Positions 1-8,202 of a DNA stretch of 64,000 nt are shown piece by piece (the first letter of the stretch is position 1; every line of letters starts with the position of its first letter). Both the position numbers and the translations under genes were made by a program. The notes beneath the pieces are model-generated. The model was not told the origin of the DNA. It made no database searches and was given only the letters and a program-made list of their open reading frames with translations. Source of the stretch: Phycisphaerae bacterium (GTDB lineage Bacteria > Planctomycetota > Phycisphaerae > Phycisphaerales > SM1A02); contig JAEUIT010000040.1 of the NCBI GenBank assembly GCA_016795035.1, positions 1-64,000 on the forward strand, given 5' to 3'.

Positions 1-267
1 TTCCTCGGCTTCGTCGCGGGCATCTCGAGCCCCGCGTGGGCGGCGGCCACGGTCACGAGCCTCCTCGGCTCCCTCCTCACGCTCCTCTGCGGCGTGCCGA
101 TCGCATCGCGATTCCTCCCCGACGGCACGATCCCGCATCTCTCCCCGCTCGGCTGGCTCGCGGCATGGCTCGGACTTTCGGCGCTCGGCGCGCTCTTCCA
201 GTGGTACATGCGGAAGAAGAAGGACGACGAGAAACGCGAGCCGCAGCGCGAGCCGAAGGCGGCGTAG
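1..267 (+). CDS. C-terminal end of a membrane protein (5' truncated by window edge)
   Basis: The frame is open from the first base of the window and ends at a TAG at 265-267, giving the last 88 residues of a protein whose start lies outside. It shows two hydrophobic stretches (about residues 14-37 and 49-68) separated by a short polar loop, then a strongly charged tail (RKKKDDEKREPQREPK) that is probably cytoplasmic. The pattern fits the end of a polytopic inner-membrane protein such as a transporter. There is no family-specific motif in the visible part, so no function is given. A repeat hairpin begins seven bases after the stop. Confidence 0.7.
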   Translation, partial: FLGFVAGISSPAWAAATVTSLLGSLLTLLCGVPIASRFLPDGTIPHLSPLGWLAAWLGLSALGALFQWYMRKKKDDEKREPQREPKAA

Positions 268-273
268 GAAGGC

Positions 274-423
274 GAGGAGTCAGGATTCGGGAGTCAGGAG
301 TCAGTGAACAGACGCCATGAACGGGCGCCGTTCACGGTGTGGTGCCACGGAATCCTCACTCCTGACTCCTGAATCCCGTTTGGGTCTCCTGCCCCCTTGA
401 TCCTTGCTCCTCTATCCCTGATC
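274..423. repeat. Intergenic hairpin of GGAGTCA-type tandem words, plus a lone AAGGATC-type arm
   Basis: The left arm (about 274-307) is built from copies of GGAGTCA and ends in GTCAGTGA; the right arm (about 353-378) is its imperfect reverse complement (TCACTCCTGACTCC). A small perfect stem, GAACGG/CCGTTC, sits in the loop near 318-332. After the right arm, 393-423 holds TTGATCCTTGCTCC-like words, which is one arm of the second (AAGGATC) class with no partner here. The element directly follows the stop of the truncated gene and precedes lysA, so it may end transcription. It belongs to the family discussed in the findings. Confidence 0.75.
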
Positions 424-437
424 CTTCCCGCCCCCTC

Positions 438-1760
438 ATGGATCACTTCGCCTACTCCACCGTCGGCGGCAACGCCGTCCTTTCGTGCGAACGACTCCCC
501 GCCGAAGAGGTCGCGCGCCTCGTCGGCACCCCCTGCTACGTCTATTCGAAGGCGACGCTCACGGAGCACTTCACGAAACTGGCCGAGGCGTTCAAGGCGC
601 TTGATCCACTCATCTGCTTCTCGATCAAGTCGTGCGGCAACCTGTCGATCTGCCGACTGCTCGGCGAGCTCGGCGCGGGCATGGACGTCGTTTCAGGCGG
701 CGAGCTCTACCGCGCGATGGCCGCGGGCGTTCCCGCGTCGCGCTGCGTGTACGCCGGCGTCGGCAAGACCGACGAGGAGATCGCGCAGGCGCTCGACGCC
801 GGGCTCTACCTCTTCAATGTCGAGAGCGAGGAGGAGTTCGAGAACATCGCCCGCATCGCGAAGGCGAAGAACGTCGTCTGCAAGACCGCGCTCCGCGTGA
901 ACCCCGACGTCGACCCGCGCACCCATCGCTACACGTCGACCGGCAAGAAGGAGACGAAGTTCGGCGTCGACATCGAGCGCGCGAAGGAGTTCTTCCGCCG
1001 CTACGGGCGCGACTCGCACTGCAAGCTCGTCGGCATCCACCTGCACATCGGCAGCCCGATCTACACGACCGACCCGTACGTCGAGAGCGTGCGCAAGGCG
1101 ACGACGCTCATGGACGAGCTCGCGGCCGAAGGCTTCACCGTGTCGACGCTCGATCTGGGCGGCGGCTTCGGCGCCGACTACGAGACCGACCAGACGCCCA
1201 CGTTGTCGACCTACGCCGACGCGATCGTGCCGCTTCTTGCGGCGCGGGTGAAGGCGGGGCTCCGCATCATTCTCGAGCCGGGGCGCACGCTCGTAGCGAA
1301 CGCAGGCGTTCTCCTCACGCGCGTCCTCTACATGAAGCGTTCGGGCGACAAGACCTTCGCGATCTGCGACGCGGGCATGAACGACCTCCTTCGCCCGAGC
1401 CACTATCACGCGTTCCACTTCATCTGGCCGGCGGAGACGCCGCTTGCCTTCCGCCCGGACCGCCGCGCGAAGGAGATGCAGGTGCCGGGGCTCATTTCGG
1501 TCGACGTCGTCGGTCCGATCTGCGAGTCGGGCGACTTCCTCGCCCTCGATCGGCCGCTTCCCCCGGTGAAGCGCGGCGACCTTCTCGCCATCTTTACGGC
1601 TGGGGCCTACGGCATGGCGATGGCCAGCCGTTACAACGCGCAGCCCCTGCCCGCAGAAGCGCTTGTCGACGGCTCGAAACTCACCGTCATCCGGGCCCGC
1701 GAGCGATATGAGGACCTCGTGGCCCACGAGCGGTCGCCGATCGCGCTGGCGACAGGCTGA
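438..1760 (+). CDS. lysA: Diaminopimelate decarboxylase
   Basis: Pyridoxal-phosphate enzyme of fold type III that decarboxylates meso-diaminopimelate to L-lysine, the last step of lysine synthesis. At 440 residues it has the usual length for LysA. The N-terminal barrel holds the PLP lysine, K64 in FSIKSCGN, and the glycine-rich phosphate loop LDLGGGFG near residue 237. The HIGS motif is near 205, and EPGRTLVANAG near 280 is the family signature. The C-terminal domain carries the active-site cysteine, C362 in CESGDFLA, followed by FTAGAYGMAMASRYN. The start is the ATG that follows the repeat region, and the protein begins with the typical short lead-in MDHFAYSTVGG. It stands alone rather than in a lysine operon. 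A closely related PLP decarboxylase acting on another diamino acid is possible but less likely. Confidence 0.95.
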   Translation: MDHFAYSTVGGNAVLSCERLPAEEVARLVGTPCYVYSKATLTEHFTKLAEAFKALDPLICFSIKSCGNLSICRLLGELGAGMDVVSGGELYRAMAAGVPASRCVYAGVGKTDEEIAQALDAGLYLFNVESEEEFENIARIAKAKNVVCKTALRVNPDVDPRTHRYTSTGKKETKFGVDIERAKEFFRRYGRDSHCKLVGIHLHIGSPIYTTDPYVESVRKATTLMDELAAEGFTVSTLDLGGGFGADYETDQTPTLSTYADAIVPLLAARVKAGLRIILEPGRTLVANAGVLLTRVLYMKRSGDKTFAICDAGMNDLLRPSHYHAFHFIWPAETPLAFRPDRRAKEMQVPGLISVDVVGPICESGDFLALDRPLPPVKRGDLLAIFTAGAYGMAMASRYNAQPLPAEALVDGSKLTVIRARERYEDLVAHERSPIALATG

Positions 1761-1948
1761 CGCGGGCGTTGCAATCGTGGCCACTGCCACTCTGGCGCTG
1801 AGAGAGTTCGGCGCTCAGACTCGGAAGTGTGTTGTTCCGTGTTCGTCGGCCGCAACGGAGAGACGGGGAATCTTCCACCGTCACGATGCGGAGCCTTGGG
1901 AGCAACCACTGAAGAGCGTTGTGCGAACTCTTAGCCGTGAGCTCTTCC

Positions 1949-2428
1949 ATGGTCCGACGAGAACTGAATGGCGTTTGGGTCACGTTGAAGGAGACGATCG
2001 CCGCATCGGCCGAAGAGGTGTTTGCGTGCTTCTCGACCTCCGAAGGACTGACGCGCTGGCTCGCCGTCGGCGCGCAGCTTGAGGCGGAACCGGGCGGCAC
2101 GATGACGCTCGCGTGGGATCGCGAATTCGGGCGCACGCTGACGGTCCGCATCCGCGAGTTCGAGCCGGCCTCCGGCACGGCGCACGGGCGCATCACCTTC
2201 GACTGGTTCCCCGATCCCTTGAGCGACGAGAGCGTGCCCGTCGAGGTCACGGTCTCGGACGACATGGCGAACGGGTCGCGCGTGATCTTGCGTCAGGGTC
2301 CATTCCGCGAGGATGCGGACTCGCTTATTGCGATGGCGGACGGCGCCGAAAGCTGGCGCTGGTACCTCTGCAATCTGCGATCGGTCCTCGAAACGAGGCA
2401 TGACATGCGGGCGGTGCGGCCCCTATAG
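1949..2428 (+). CDS. SRPBCC/AHSA1-family (START-like) domain protein
   Basis: A 159-residue soluble protein with the AHSA1 layout: an N-terminal strand VTLKETIAASAEEVFACF, then the helix SEGLTRWLA, then GxxLEAEPGGTMTLAW, strands around FDWFPD and VEVTVSD, and a long C-terminal helix containing SWRWYLCNLRSVLE. Proteins of this fold bind hydrophobic ligands or act as co-chaperones; nothing here fixes the ligand. The ATG at 1949 is preferred to the upstream TTG at 1919 because the homologous fold starts close after it, though neither has a clear Shine-Dalgarno sequence. The 188 bases before it show no other gene. Monocistronic as far as can be seen. Confidence 0.7.
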   Translation: MVRRELNGVWVTLKETIAASAEEVFACFSTSEGLTRWLAVGAQLEAEPGGTMTLAWDREFGRTLTVRIREFEPASGTAHGRITFDWFPDPLSDESVPVEVTVSDDMANGSRVILRQGPFREDADSLIAMADGAESWRWYLCNLRSVLETRHDMRAVRPL

Positions 2429-2570
2429 GGAACCCCGGCCGCTCGAGAGAATCGCGATGAAGGACATGGGATCAACAACGCGGGTACGTGAGATGGCAGC
2501 GAAGTACCCGCCGACGATCACCATTAACCGCCGCTCCTTCAACAGGGGATCCTCTATTCTTGAGGCGACA

Positions 2571-3026
2571 ATGGACGCTCCGCGCGTCCTCCCTCCATCG
2601 CTTCTCCTCGTGCATCACATGGATACTCACGGCCTTCGAAGCCCGCGCGTTCTCTTCGCCTACGCGGGCTTTCTCGTTCTCGCCGGTCTCGTCGCCTTCG
2701 CGTTCAGCGGGTTCTCCTTCGAACACGGCAAGACCGCGCTCATCGTCCCGTCGGCCTGCGCCGTTCTCATCGCCATCTGCGGTCTCATGGCGAAGGCGCT
2801 CCCGACGAATCGTCCGGTCGGCATGATCGGCATCCATCTTGGCCTCGGCCTGCCGCTCGTCTTCGCGGCGCTCATCGGCTACCGCGCGTTCGCCGCGTGG
2901 CAGAAGGTCGGCACGCCCGACGGCAAGACCTACCTCGCCGTGATCCTCTCGGTGATCGCGGTCGGCAGTCTCGTCGCGTTCGTCGCGGTCTTGCGCACGC
3001 GGCCGCCCGCGTCGGCACGCGCGTGA
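2571..3026 (+). CDS. Small four-helix membrane protein, possibly TMEM14/UPF0136-like
   Basis: 151 residues with four hydrophobic segments (about residues 25-45, 53-72, 82-101 and 116-137). Glycine-rich helices and the spacing of the first two helices around GFSFEHGKTALIVPSACAVL resemble the TMEM14 (UPF0136) fold, but the match is loose and was made by eye. The ATG at 2571 is chosen; an in-frame ATG at 2619 (MDTHGLRSPR) would give 135 residues and starts closer to the first helix, so the true start is uncertain. The gene converges on pgpA with only four bases between the two stop codons, and there is no room for a classical terminator. Confidence 0.6.
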   Translation: MDAPRVLPPSLLLVHHMDTHGLRSPRVLFAYAGFLVLAGLVAFAFSGFSFEHGKTALIVPSACAVLIAICGLMAKALPTNRPVGMIGIHLGLGLPLVFAALIGYRAFAAWQKVGTPDGKTYLAVILSVIAVGSLVAFVAVLRTRPPASARA

Positions 3027-3030
3027 CGAC

Positions 3031-3543
3031 TCACCAGATCGACGGCAGCGCGTAGCGCACGACAAGCCACGTGACGATCGCGGCGTAGACGCCGGCGACG
3101 AGGTCGTCGAGCACGATGCCGAGTCCGCCGGGGCGCGACTGGATGCCGCGCGCGGGCGGCGGCTTCACGACGTCGAAGATCCGGAAGAGGACGAAGCCCG
3201 CGAGCGCCGCGTAGAAGGCGCGCGTGGGATCGCTCGCGAGTTCGGCGCTCGTCCACGGCACGCCGAAGAGCGTGAGCGCCTGGCCCGCGACCTCATCGGC
3301 GACGACGGCGCCCGGGTCCTTCTTGCCGAAGGCCTCTTCCGCCGAATCGCCGAAGCGGAGGCACGCGACGGTGCCTGCAACGAGGAGTAAGGCGAGTGCA
3401 ACGTAGAGTTGCCACGCCTCGGCGCCGGCGTAGACGAGAAGGACGGCGATCACCGGCGGCGGCAGCGAGCCCCACGTGCCCGAGGCCGGTCGGCAGTACC
3501 CGAGTCCGCCGGCCGTGAGCGCCAGCCGTTCGAACGTCTTCAT
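3031..3543 (-). CDS. pgpA: Phosphatidylglycerophosphatase A
   Basis: Removes the phosphate from phosphatidylglycerophosphate to give phosphatidylglycerol at the inner membrane. The 170 residues carry the PgpA signatures in order: GLGYCRPASGTWGSL near the N-terminus, the acidic motif VVADEVAGQ near residue 90, FRIFDVVKPPPA near 131, and GLGIVLDDLVAG near 148. Several hydrophobic segments alternate with these motifs, as in the family. Its ATG overlaps the stop of pgsA by four bases, so the two are translationally coupled and cover consecutive steps of one pathway. Confidence 0.92.
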   Translation of the reverse strand: MKTFERLALTAGGLGYCRPASGTWGSLPPPVIAVLLVYAGAEAWQLYVALALLLVAGTVACLRFGDSAEEAFGKKDPGAVVADEVAGQALTLFGVPWTSAELASDPTRAFYAALAGFVLFRIFDVVKPPPARGIQSRPGGLGIVLDDLVAGVYAAIVTWLVVRYALPSIW

Positions 3544-4211
3544 GCGCCGTCGCCCCCCGCGGACGGATCCTTGGTGAGGAGGACACGGGCGCGGACGAGA
3601 TAGCCGACGCACGACCAGATCGTGACGACGACCGTGGCCCAAACGAGGATGTCGCGGGCGATCCTGACCCAGTGCTGTTCGAGCAGCGCCTCGTTCACGG
3701 CAACGACGAGACACGCCGGAATCGCGATGCACTGCAGCACCATCTTCAGCTTGCCCGCCCAGTCGGCGCCGAACGCGATGCCGCGGCTCTCGATCACGCC
3801 GCGGATACTCGTCACGAGGAGTTCGCGCCCCAAGATCACGACGACCATCCACGACTGGACGCCGGTCGTCATCGTGAAGCGGTCGAAGCCTTCGCTCTCC
3901 GGCACCGGCACCGCGAAGCGCGGGCTCGCGAGGAAGACGAACGCGCCCAAGACGAGCACCTTGTCGACGAAGGGATCCATGATCCGCCCGAACATGCTGA
4001 CGACCTGCCAGCGGCGGGCGAGGTAGCCGTCGAGGAAGTCGGTGGCGGCGGCGACGACGAAGAGCACCGTCGCGAGGTTGCCCCAGAGCGCGCGGTCGGC
4101 GTGCGGACCCATGCGGATCGTGAGCGACAGCGTCGTGAAGAACGCCGCGGCGATGACGAGTCGCGCGACGGTCAAAAGGTTCGGAAGGCTCCTCCGGAGC
4201 GTTGATGGCAT
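3540..4211 (-). CDS. pgsA: CDP-diacylglycerol-glycerol-3-phosphate 3-phosphatidyltransferase
   Basis: Makes phosphatidylglycerophosphate from CDP-diacylglycerol and glycerol 3-phosphate. The CDP-alcohol phosphatidyltransferase motif D(x2)DG(x2)AR(x8)G(x3)D(x3)D is complete: DFLDGYLARR, then G in FGRIMD, then DPFVDK. The 223 residues form about six hydrophobic segments, close to the usual PgsA length. It begins MPSTLRRSLPNLLTVARLV, a normal family start. It lies upstream of pgpA with an ATGA overlap and is divergent from the nuoJ operon, with about 210 bases between the two starts. Confidence 0.92.
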   Translation of the reverse strand: MPSTLRRSLPNLLTVARLVIAAAFFTTLSLTIRMGPHADRALWGNLATVLFVVAAATDFLDGYLARRWQVVSMFGRIMDPFVDKVLVLGAFVFLASPRFAVPVPESEGFDRFTMTTGVQSWMVVVILGRELLVTSIRGVIESRGIAFGADWAGKLKMVLQCIAIPACLVVAVNEALLEQHWVRIARDILVWATVVVTIWSCVGYLVRARVLLTKDPSAGGDGA

Positions 4212-4284
4212 CCGCGTCGCATCCTACCGCCGACGCGGATGCCCGCACCGCGAGTGGCGCCGCCTGTCCGGCTTCGTCGCTCGG

Positions 4285-4313
4285 TTGCGGGTCTGTCACG
4301 CTTTCCGTACATT
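4285..4313 (+). promoter_or_regulatory. Candidate sigma-70-type promoter for nuoJKLMN
   Basis: TTGCGG, 17 bases, TACATT. It lies in the gap between the divergent pgsA and nuoJ genes, about 110 bases before the nuoJ ATG. The -35 and spacer are good and the -10 keeps the first two bases and the last T. This is a by-eye prediction and has not been tested. Confidence 0.35.
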
Positions 4314-4422
4314 TCCGCCCTCTCGCGACCGTCCCTTCCGGCGTGCGCCGCAGGCCTCACGCTGCCGCGCGCTCGTTCCCCCGTTGCCGCTCTCCTGTAG
4401 CGCAACCTGCGAATCTCCGACG

Positions 4423-5481
4423 ATGCCATTCCCTTCGCTCACGCCCTACGCCCTGTACATCGCGGGGGCCATCGGCGCCATAGGGCTGTACCTTCTCATT
4501 CGACCGGGGCCGGTGAATGTCCGCCGAGCGGGCACGCTCATCGGCCTCGCAGGCGTCGGACTGCTCGTGTCCGAGGCGATCCACATCGTGGACGCGTCGG
4601 TCGGCGGTCCGGCGGGCGGCATCCCGCTGATTCCCTGCATTCTCGGCTTCATCGCCGTGGCCGGCGCCACGCGGATGGTCACGCATCCGAAGCCGGTGTT
4701 CGCGGCCCTCTACTTCATCCTCGTCGTCGTCAGTTCCGCCGGACTCTTCCTCTCGATGCAGGCGGAGTTCATGGCGTTCGCGCTGATCATCGTCTACGCC
4801 GGCGCGATCCTGATCACCTACATGTTCGTCCTGATGCTCGCCCAGCAGAGCCCCTCGGAATCGCCGGGCGACATCGAAGGTGCGACGCACTACGACCGCG
4901 TGCCCCGCGAGCCGCTCGCCGCGATCGCGGTCGGATTCCTCCTCCTCGCCACGCTCGGCACGACGATCTTCGGCTCGCGCGTCGCACCGATCGGCGACGC
5001 CGCGAATGCCGCCGTCGCCCGGGCCACGGTCGAGCGCTGGCGTGAGCTCGAGAGCCTTCCGCGCCGCCTCGACGCCGAGATCGCGCTCGTCCGTCCCGGC
5101 GCAGTCGCCGCACCCGACGAGAACGGCCGCGTGCTCGCGATCGCTCGCGACGGCTCGGCGAGCGTGCGCATCCAGTGGGACGACAACGGCACGGTGCGCA
5201 CCGACGCGATTCCGCTGCCGGCGAGCGCGGCGCCCACGAACATCCAGACCGTCGGCCTCGCGCTCGTCAAGCAATTCCCCGCGAGCCTCGAGCTCGCGAG
5301 CGTGATCCTCCTCATGGCGATGTTCGGCGCGGTCGTCCTCGCCAGGAAGCAGATCGAACTCGGCGAGGACGAGCGGCGCGAAGCCGCCGGACTCCGCCGA
5401 CTCTCGCTTGACGACGCGGAGCCGATCGGCCGCGGCGACGCCACCGCCTCGAAGGCCGCACCGGTCGGAGGTCGCTCATGA
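4423..5481 (+). CDS. nuoJ: NADH-quinone oxidoreductase subunit J, with an extra soluble insertion
   Basis: Membrane-arm subunit of complex I. The first 150 residues show NuoJ helices, including the conserved stretch EFMAFALIIVYAGAILITYMFVLML (about residues 108-132) with the pi-bulge helix. NuoJ is normally 160-200 residues, but this protein has 352. Between the fourth helix and a last helix (about residues 295-310) lies roughly 100 residues of soluble sequence with a small beta-rich segment (NGRVLAIARDGSASVRIQW), probably outside the membrane. The ATG at 4423 follows a clean divergent promoter region. It overlaps nuoK by four bases. Subunits A to I are absent from the window, so only the proton-pumping half of the enzyme is encoded here. 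Confidence 0.9.
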   Translation: MPFPSLTPYALYIAGAIGAIGLYLLIRPGPVNVRRAGTLIGLAGVGLLVSEAIHIVDASVGGPAGGIPLIPCILGFIAVAGATRMVTHPKPVFAALYFILVVVSSAGLFLSMQAEFMAFALIIVYAGAILITYMFVLMLAQQSPSESPGDIEGATHYDRVPREPLAAIAVGFLLLATLGTTIFGSRVAPIGDAANAAVARATVERWRELESLPRRLDAEIALVRPGAVAAPDENGRVLAIARDGSASVRIQWDDNGTVRTDAIPLPASAAPTNIQTVGLALVKQFPASLELASVILLMAMFGAVVLARKQIELGEDERREAAGLRRLSLDDAEPIGRGDATASKAAPVGGRS

Positions 5482-5864
5482 CGACCGTGCTCCCCTCTCT
5501 TGCGTCCGGCCTCGCATCGGTTGCGCTTGCCGCATCGGACGCGGTCGTCTCGCCGGCCGATCCGCGCCTCGTGCAGGTCGCGCTTGTCATCAGCGTGCTC
5601 CTCTTCGTCATCGGCCTCATCGGCTTCCTGACGCGCCGCAACATGATCATGATGTTCCTCTGCACGGAACTCATGCTGCAGGCGGCGTGCATCGCGTTCG
5701 TGACGTTCGGACGCATGCACATGAACGCCTCGGGGCAAGTCTTCGTGATCTTCATTCTCACGGTCGCCGCGGCGGAAGCGGCGCTCGCTCTCGGCCTTGT
5801 CGTACTCCTCTATCGCAAGCGCGAGACGCTTTCGAGCGAGGCGTGGGCCGAGTTGAAGGAGTAG
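5478..5864 (+). CDS. nuoK: NADH-quinone oxidoreductase subunit K
   Basis: Small three-helix membrane subunit of complex I. The two buried glutamates used in proton translocation are present: E64 in LCTELMLQAACIAF and E100 in VAAAEAALALG. The 128 residues exceed the usual 100 because of a 28-residue N-terminal extension (TTVLPSLASGLASVALAASD) that could be an extra helix or a signal-like segment. The ATG overlaps the nuoJ stop (ATGA), which supports this start. The C-terminus is hydrophilic. Confidence 0.93.
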   Translation: MTTVLPSLASGLASVALAASDAVVSPADPRLVQVALVISVLLFVIGLIGFLTRRNMIMMFLCTELMLQAACIAFVTFGRMHMNASGQVFVIFILTVAAAEAALALGLVVLLYRKRETLSSEAWAELKE

Positions 5865-5921
5865 CCGCTCGACGGAACCGCCGGCGCGAATGCTTCGCGC
5901 TCGGCCTGAAGGACTAGGCGC

Positions 5922-8201
5922 ATGACGCACCTCGCGACACTTTTCCCCTCACTTCCGTCCGCCCTCGCGGGCGACGGCGATGCGCACGGAACGGCGCATA
6001 GAGCCGCGGAGGGGGCAGCGGCGGCCGCCACCTGGATCGGGGGCGCGACCGCGCATCCTGAATACAGCTGGGCCGGCTGGATCCTGCTTCTGCCGCTCCT
6101 CTCGGCGGTCTTCTGCTTTCTCTGCGGCGCCTTCCGCGTCAAGAACAAGCTCCCCGCGCTCGTGACGATCGCGGCGCTCGGCAGCGCGTTCGGTCTCGTC
6201 CTCACGCTCTACCTGAAGTACGACCCGACGCACGCCAGCGGCCCGATGACGGTCCACCTCTTCGACTGGATCCGCGTCGTCTGGGGTGAGAAGCCCGGGC
6301 AATCGTTCGTCGCCGACTGGTCGCTCTACATCGACGGCCTGACGCTCTTCTGGATGCTCTTCGTCACCGGCCTCGGCACCCTCATCGCGATCTTCGCGAG
6401 CGAGTACATGGAGTCGGACGTCGGCGGCAACTACTGCCGCTTCTTCGGCGCTGTCGGCATCTTCCTCTTCGCGATGGGTTCGCTCGTCATGGGCGGCAAC
6501 CTCGCGCTTCTCTACCTCGGCTGGGAAGGCGTCGGCGTCGCGAGCTATCTCCTCATCGGCTACTACTACGGCAAGCCGACCGCGGTCGCCGCGGCGAAGA
6601 AGGCCTTCGTGATGAACCGCGTAGGCGACCTCGGTCTCCTCGTCGGCATCTACCTCACGTGGCGCCACTTCGGCTCGATCGACTACGCGACGATCTTCAA
6701 GGCTTGCAGCGAGACGATCGCCAACGGCAGCCATGGCGGCGACTGGACGAAGGGACTCATCCCCTACTTCCTGATGCTCGGCGCCTTCGGCAAGTCGGCG
6801 CAGATCCCGCTCTTCACCTGGTTGCCCGACGCGATGGAAGGCCCGACGCCGGTCTCCGCGCTCATCCACGCGGCGACCATGGTCACGGCGGGCGTCTATC
6901 TCATCGCTCGCCTGTACCCGCTCTTCCTCCTGCACCCGCACGCACTGCACACGGTCGCGTGGATCGGCGGCCTGACCGCGTTCCTCGCCGCGACGATCGG
7001 CATGATGCAGTACGACATGAAACGGGTCTTCGCGTACTCGACCGTGTCGCAGCTCGGGTACATGTTCCTCGGCCTCGGCGTCGGCACGACCTTCGGCGCC
7101 TGCTACCACGTCTTCACGCACGCCTTCTTCAAGGCGCTCCTCTTCTTGGCCTCGGGCGCCGTCATGCACGGCTTCGCGGGCCAGCTCGACATCCGCAAGA
7201 TCTCCGGCCTCCGCAACGTGCCGGGCTTCAAGATCGTCGCGTGGACGATGCTGATCGGCTGCCTCTGGCTGTCGGCGCTTCCCTTCACCGCGGCCTTCTT
7301 CTCGAAGGACACGATCCTCCTCGTCGCGATGACCGACGAGTCGCACGGCAACCGCATCCTCGCGTGGCTCGGCCTTCTCACCGCGCTCATGACCGCGTAC
7401 TACACGTTCCGCGTGTGGTTCCGCGTCTGCGGCGGCGAGACGGCGTATCAGCCGGGCGACGAGGCGCACGGCCACGACGACCACGGGCATGACGCCGACC
7501 ATGGCCACGGTCATGGCCACAGTCATGGCCATGCGGCCGACGCGCACGGCTTCCATCCGCACGCGCCGCGGTTTGCGATCAACGGCGTCCTTCTCCTCTT
7601 GGCGGTCGGCGCGATCCTCGCGGGTCTTCCCGGGCTGATCGAGTTCCTGAAGATGGGACCGAACTGGGCCGCCGAGATGATCGCCGCGAGCTCGGCGACG
7701 ATCGGCGTTCCCAATCTGACGGAGGGGCTCGCTGGCGGCCACGCCGAACACGCGCATCACGCGACCGTCCTCGGCATGGACGGCCACACCGCGATGTTCC
7801 TTCTCTCGACGGTGGCCGGATTCGGCGGTATCGCGATCGCCGCGTACTACCACCTTGTCCGGCGCCGCGCGGCGGAAACGTTGAAGCAGGCGCTCCTCGC
7901 GAACCCGCTCATCGGATGGCTCCCGCGGGCGCTCGAGAACAAGTGGTACGTCGACGAACTCTACGACGCCCTCTTCCGCTATCCGATCGTCGTCTTCGGC
8001 GGCCACGTCCTCGCGTGGATCGACCGCTACATCTTGGACGGCGGCATCATCAACGGCATCGCCCGCATCCCCGCGTGGATCGGACGACTCTTCCAACCGC
8101 TCTACAACGGTCTCCTCCAAGGCTACGCCATCACGATGGTCGGCGGCATCGGCCTGATCCTCGCATGGATCGTCTATGTCTGGATGAAGGGGGGCATCTG
8201 A
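5922..8201 (+). CDS. nuoL: NADH-quinone oxidoreductase subunit L
   Basis: Antiporter-like proton-channel subunit at the far end of the complex I membrane arm. Key residues are in place: E202 in WEGVGVASYLLIGYYYG (TM5) and K291 in FGKSAQIPLFTWLPDAMEGP (TM7), followed by SALIHAATMVTAGVYL. The 759 residues exceed the E. coli protein (613). The excess lies in a 40-residue N-terminal lead-in and in a histidine-rich loop (about residues 515-550, many HGH and DHGH units) between late helices. The C-terminal amphipathic helix region expected of NuoL is present and ends in a last helix (VGGIGLILAWIVYVW). nuoM follows after one base. Confidence 0.95.
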   Translation: MTHLATLFPSLPSALAGDGDAHGTAHRAAEGAAAAATWIGGATAHPEYSWAGWILLLPLLSAVFCFLCGAFRVKNKLPALVTIAALGSAFGLVLTLYLKYDPTHASGPMTVHLFDWIRVVWGEKPGQSFVADWSLYIDGLTLFWMLFVTGLGTLIAIFASEYMESDVGGNYCRFFGAVGIFLFAMGSLVMGGNLALLYLGWEGVGVASYLLIGYYYGKPTAVAAAKKAFVMNRVGDLGLLVGIYLTWRHFGSIDYATIFKACSETIANGSHGGDWTKGLIPYFLMLGAFGKSAQIPLFTWLPDAMEGPTPVSALIHAATMVTAGVYLIARLYPLFLLHPHALHTVAWIGGLTAFLAATIGMMQYDMKRVFAYSTVSQLGYMFLGLGVGTTFGACYHVFTHAFFKALLFLASGAVMHGFAGQLDIRKISGLRNVPGFKIVAWTMLIGCLWLSALPFTAAFFSKDTILLVAMTDESHGNRILAWLGLLTALMTAYYTFRVWFRVCGGETAYQPGDEAHGHDDHGHDADHGHGHGHSHGHAADAHGFHPHAPRFAINGVLLLLAVGAILAGLPGLIEFLKMGPNWAAEMIAASSATIGVPNLTEGLAGGHAEHAHHATVLGMDGHTAMFLLSTVAGFGGIAIAAYYHLVRRRAAETLKQALLANPLIGWLPRALENKWYVDELYDALFRYPIVVFGGHVLAWIDRYILDGGIINGIARIPAWIGRLFQPLYNGLLQGYAITMVGGIGLILAWIVYVWMKGGI

Positions 8202-8202
8202 C

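Noticed and set aside
268-437. A lysine riboswitch before lysA
   Set aside because: The 170-base leader is taken up by repeat hairpin DNA; no lysine-aptamer-like five-way junction could be drawn.
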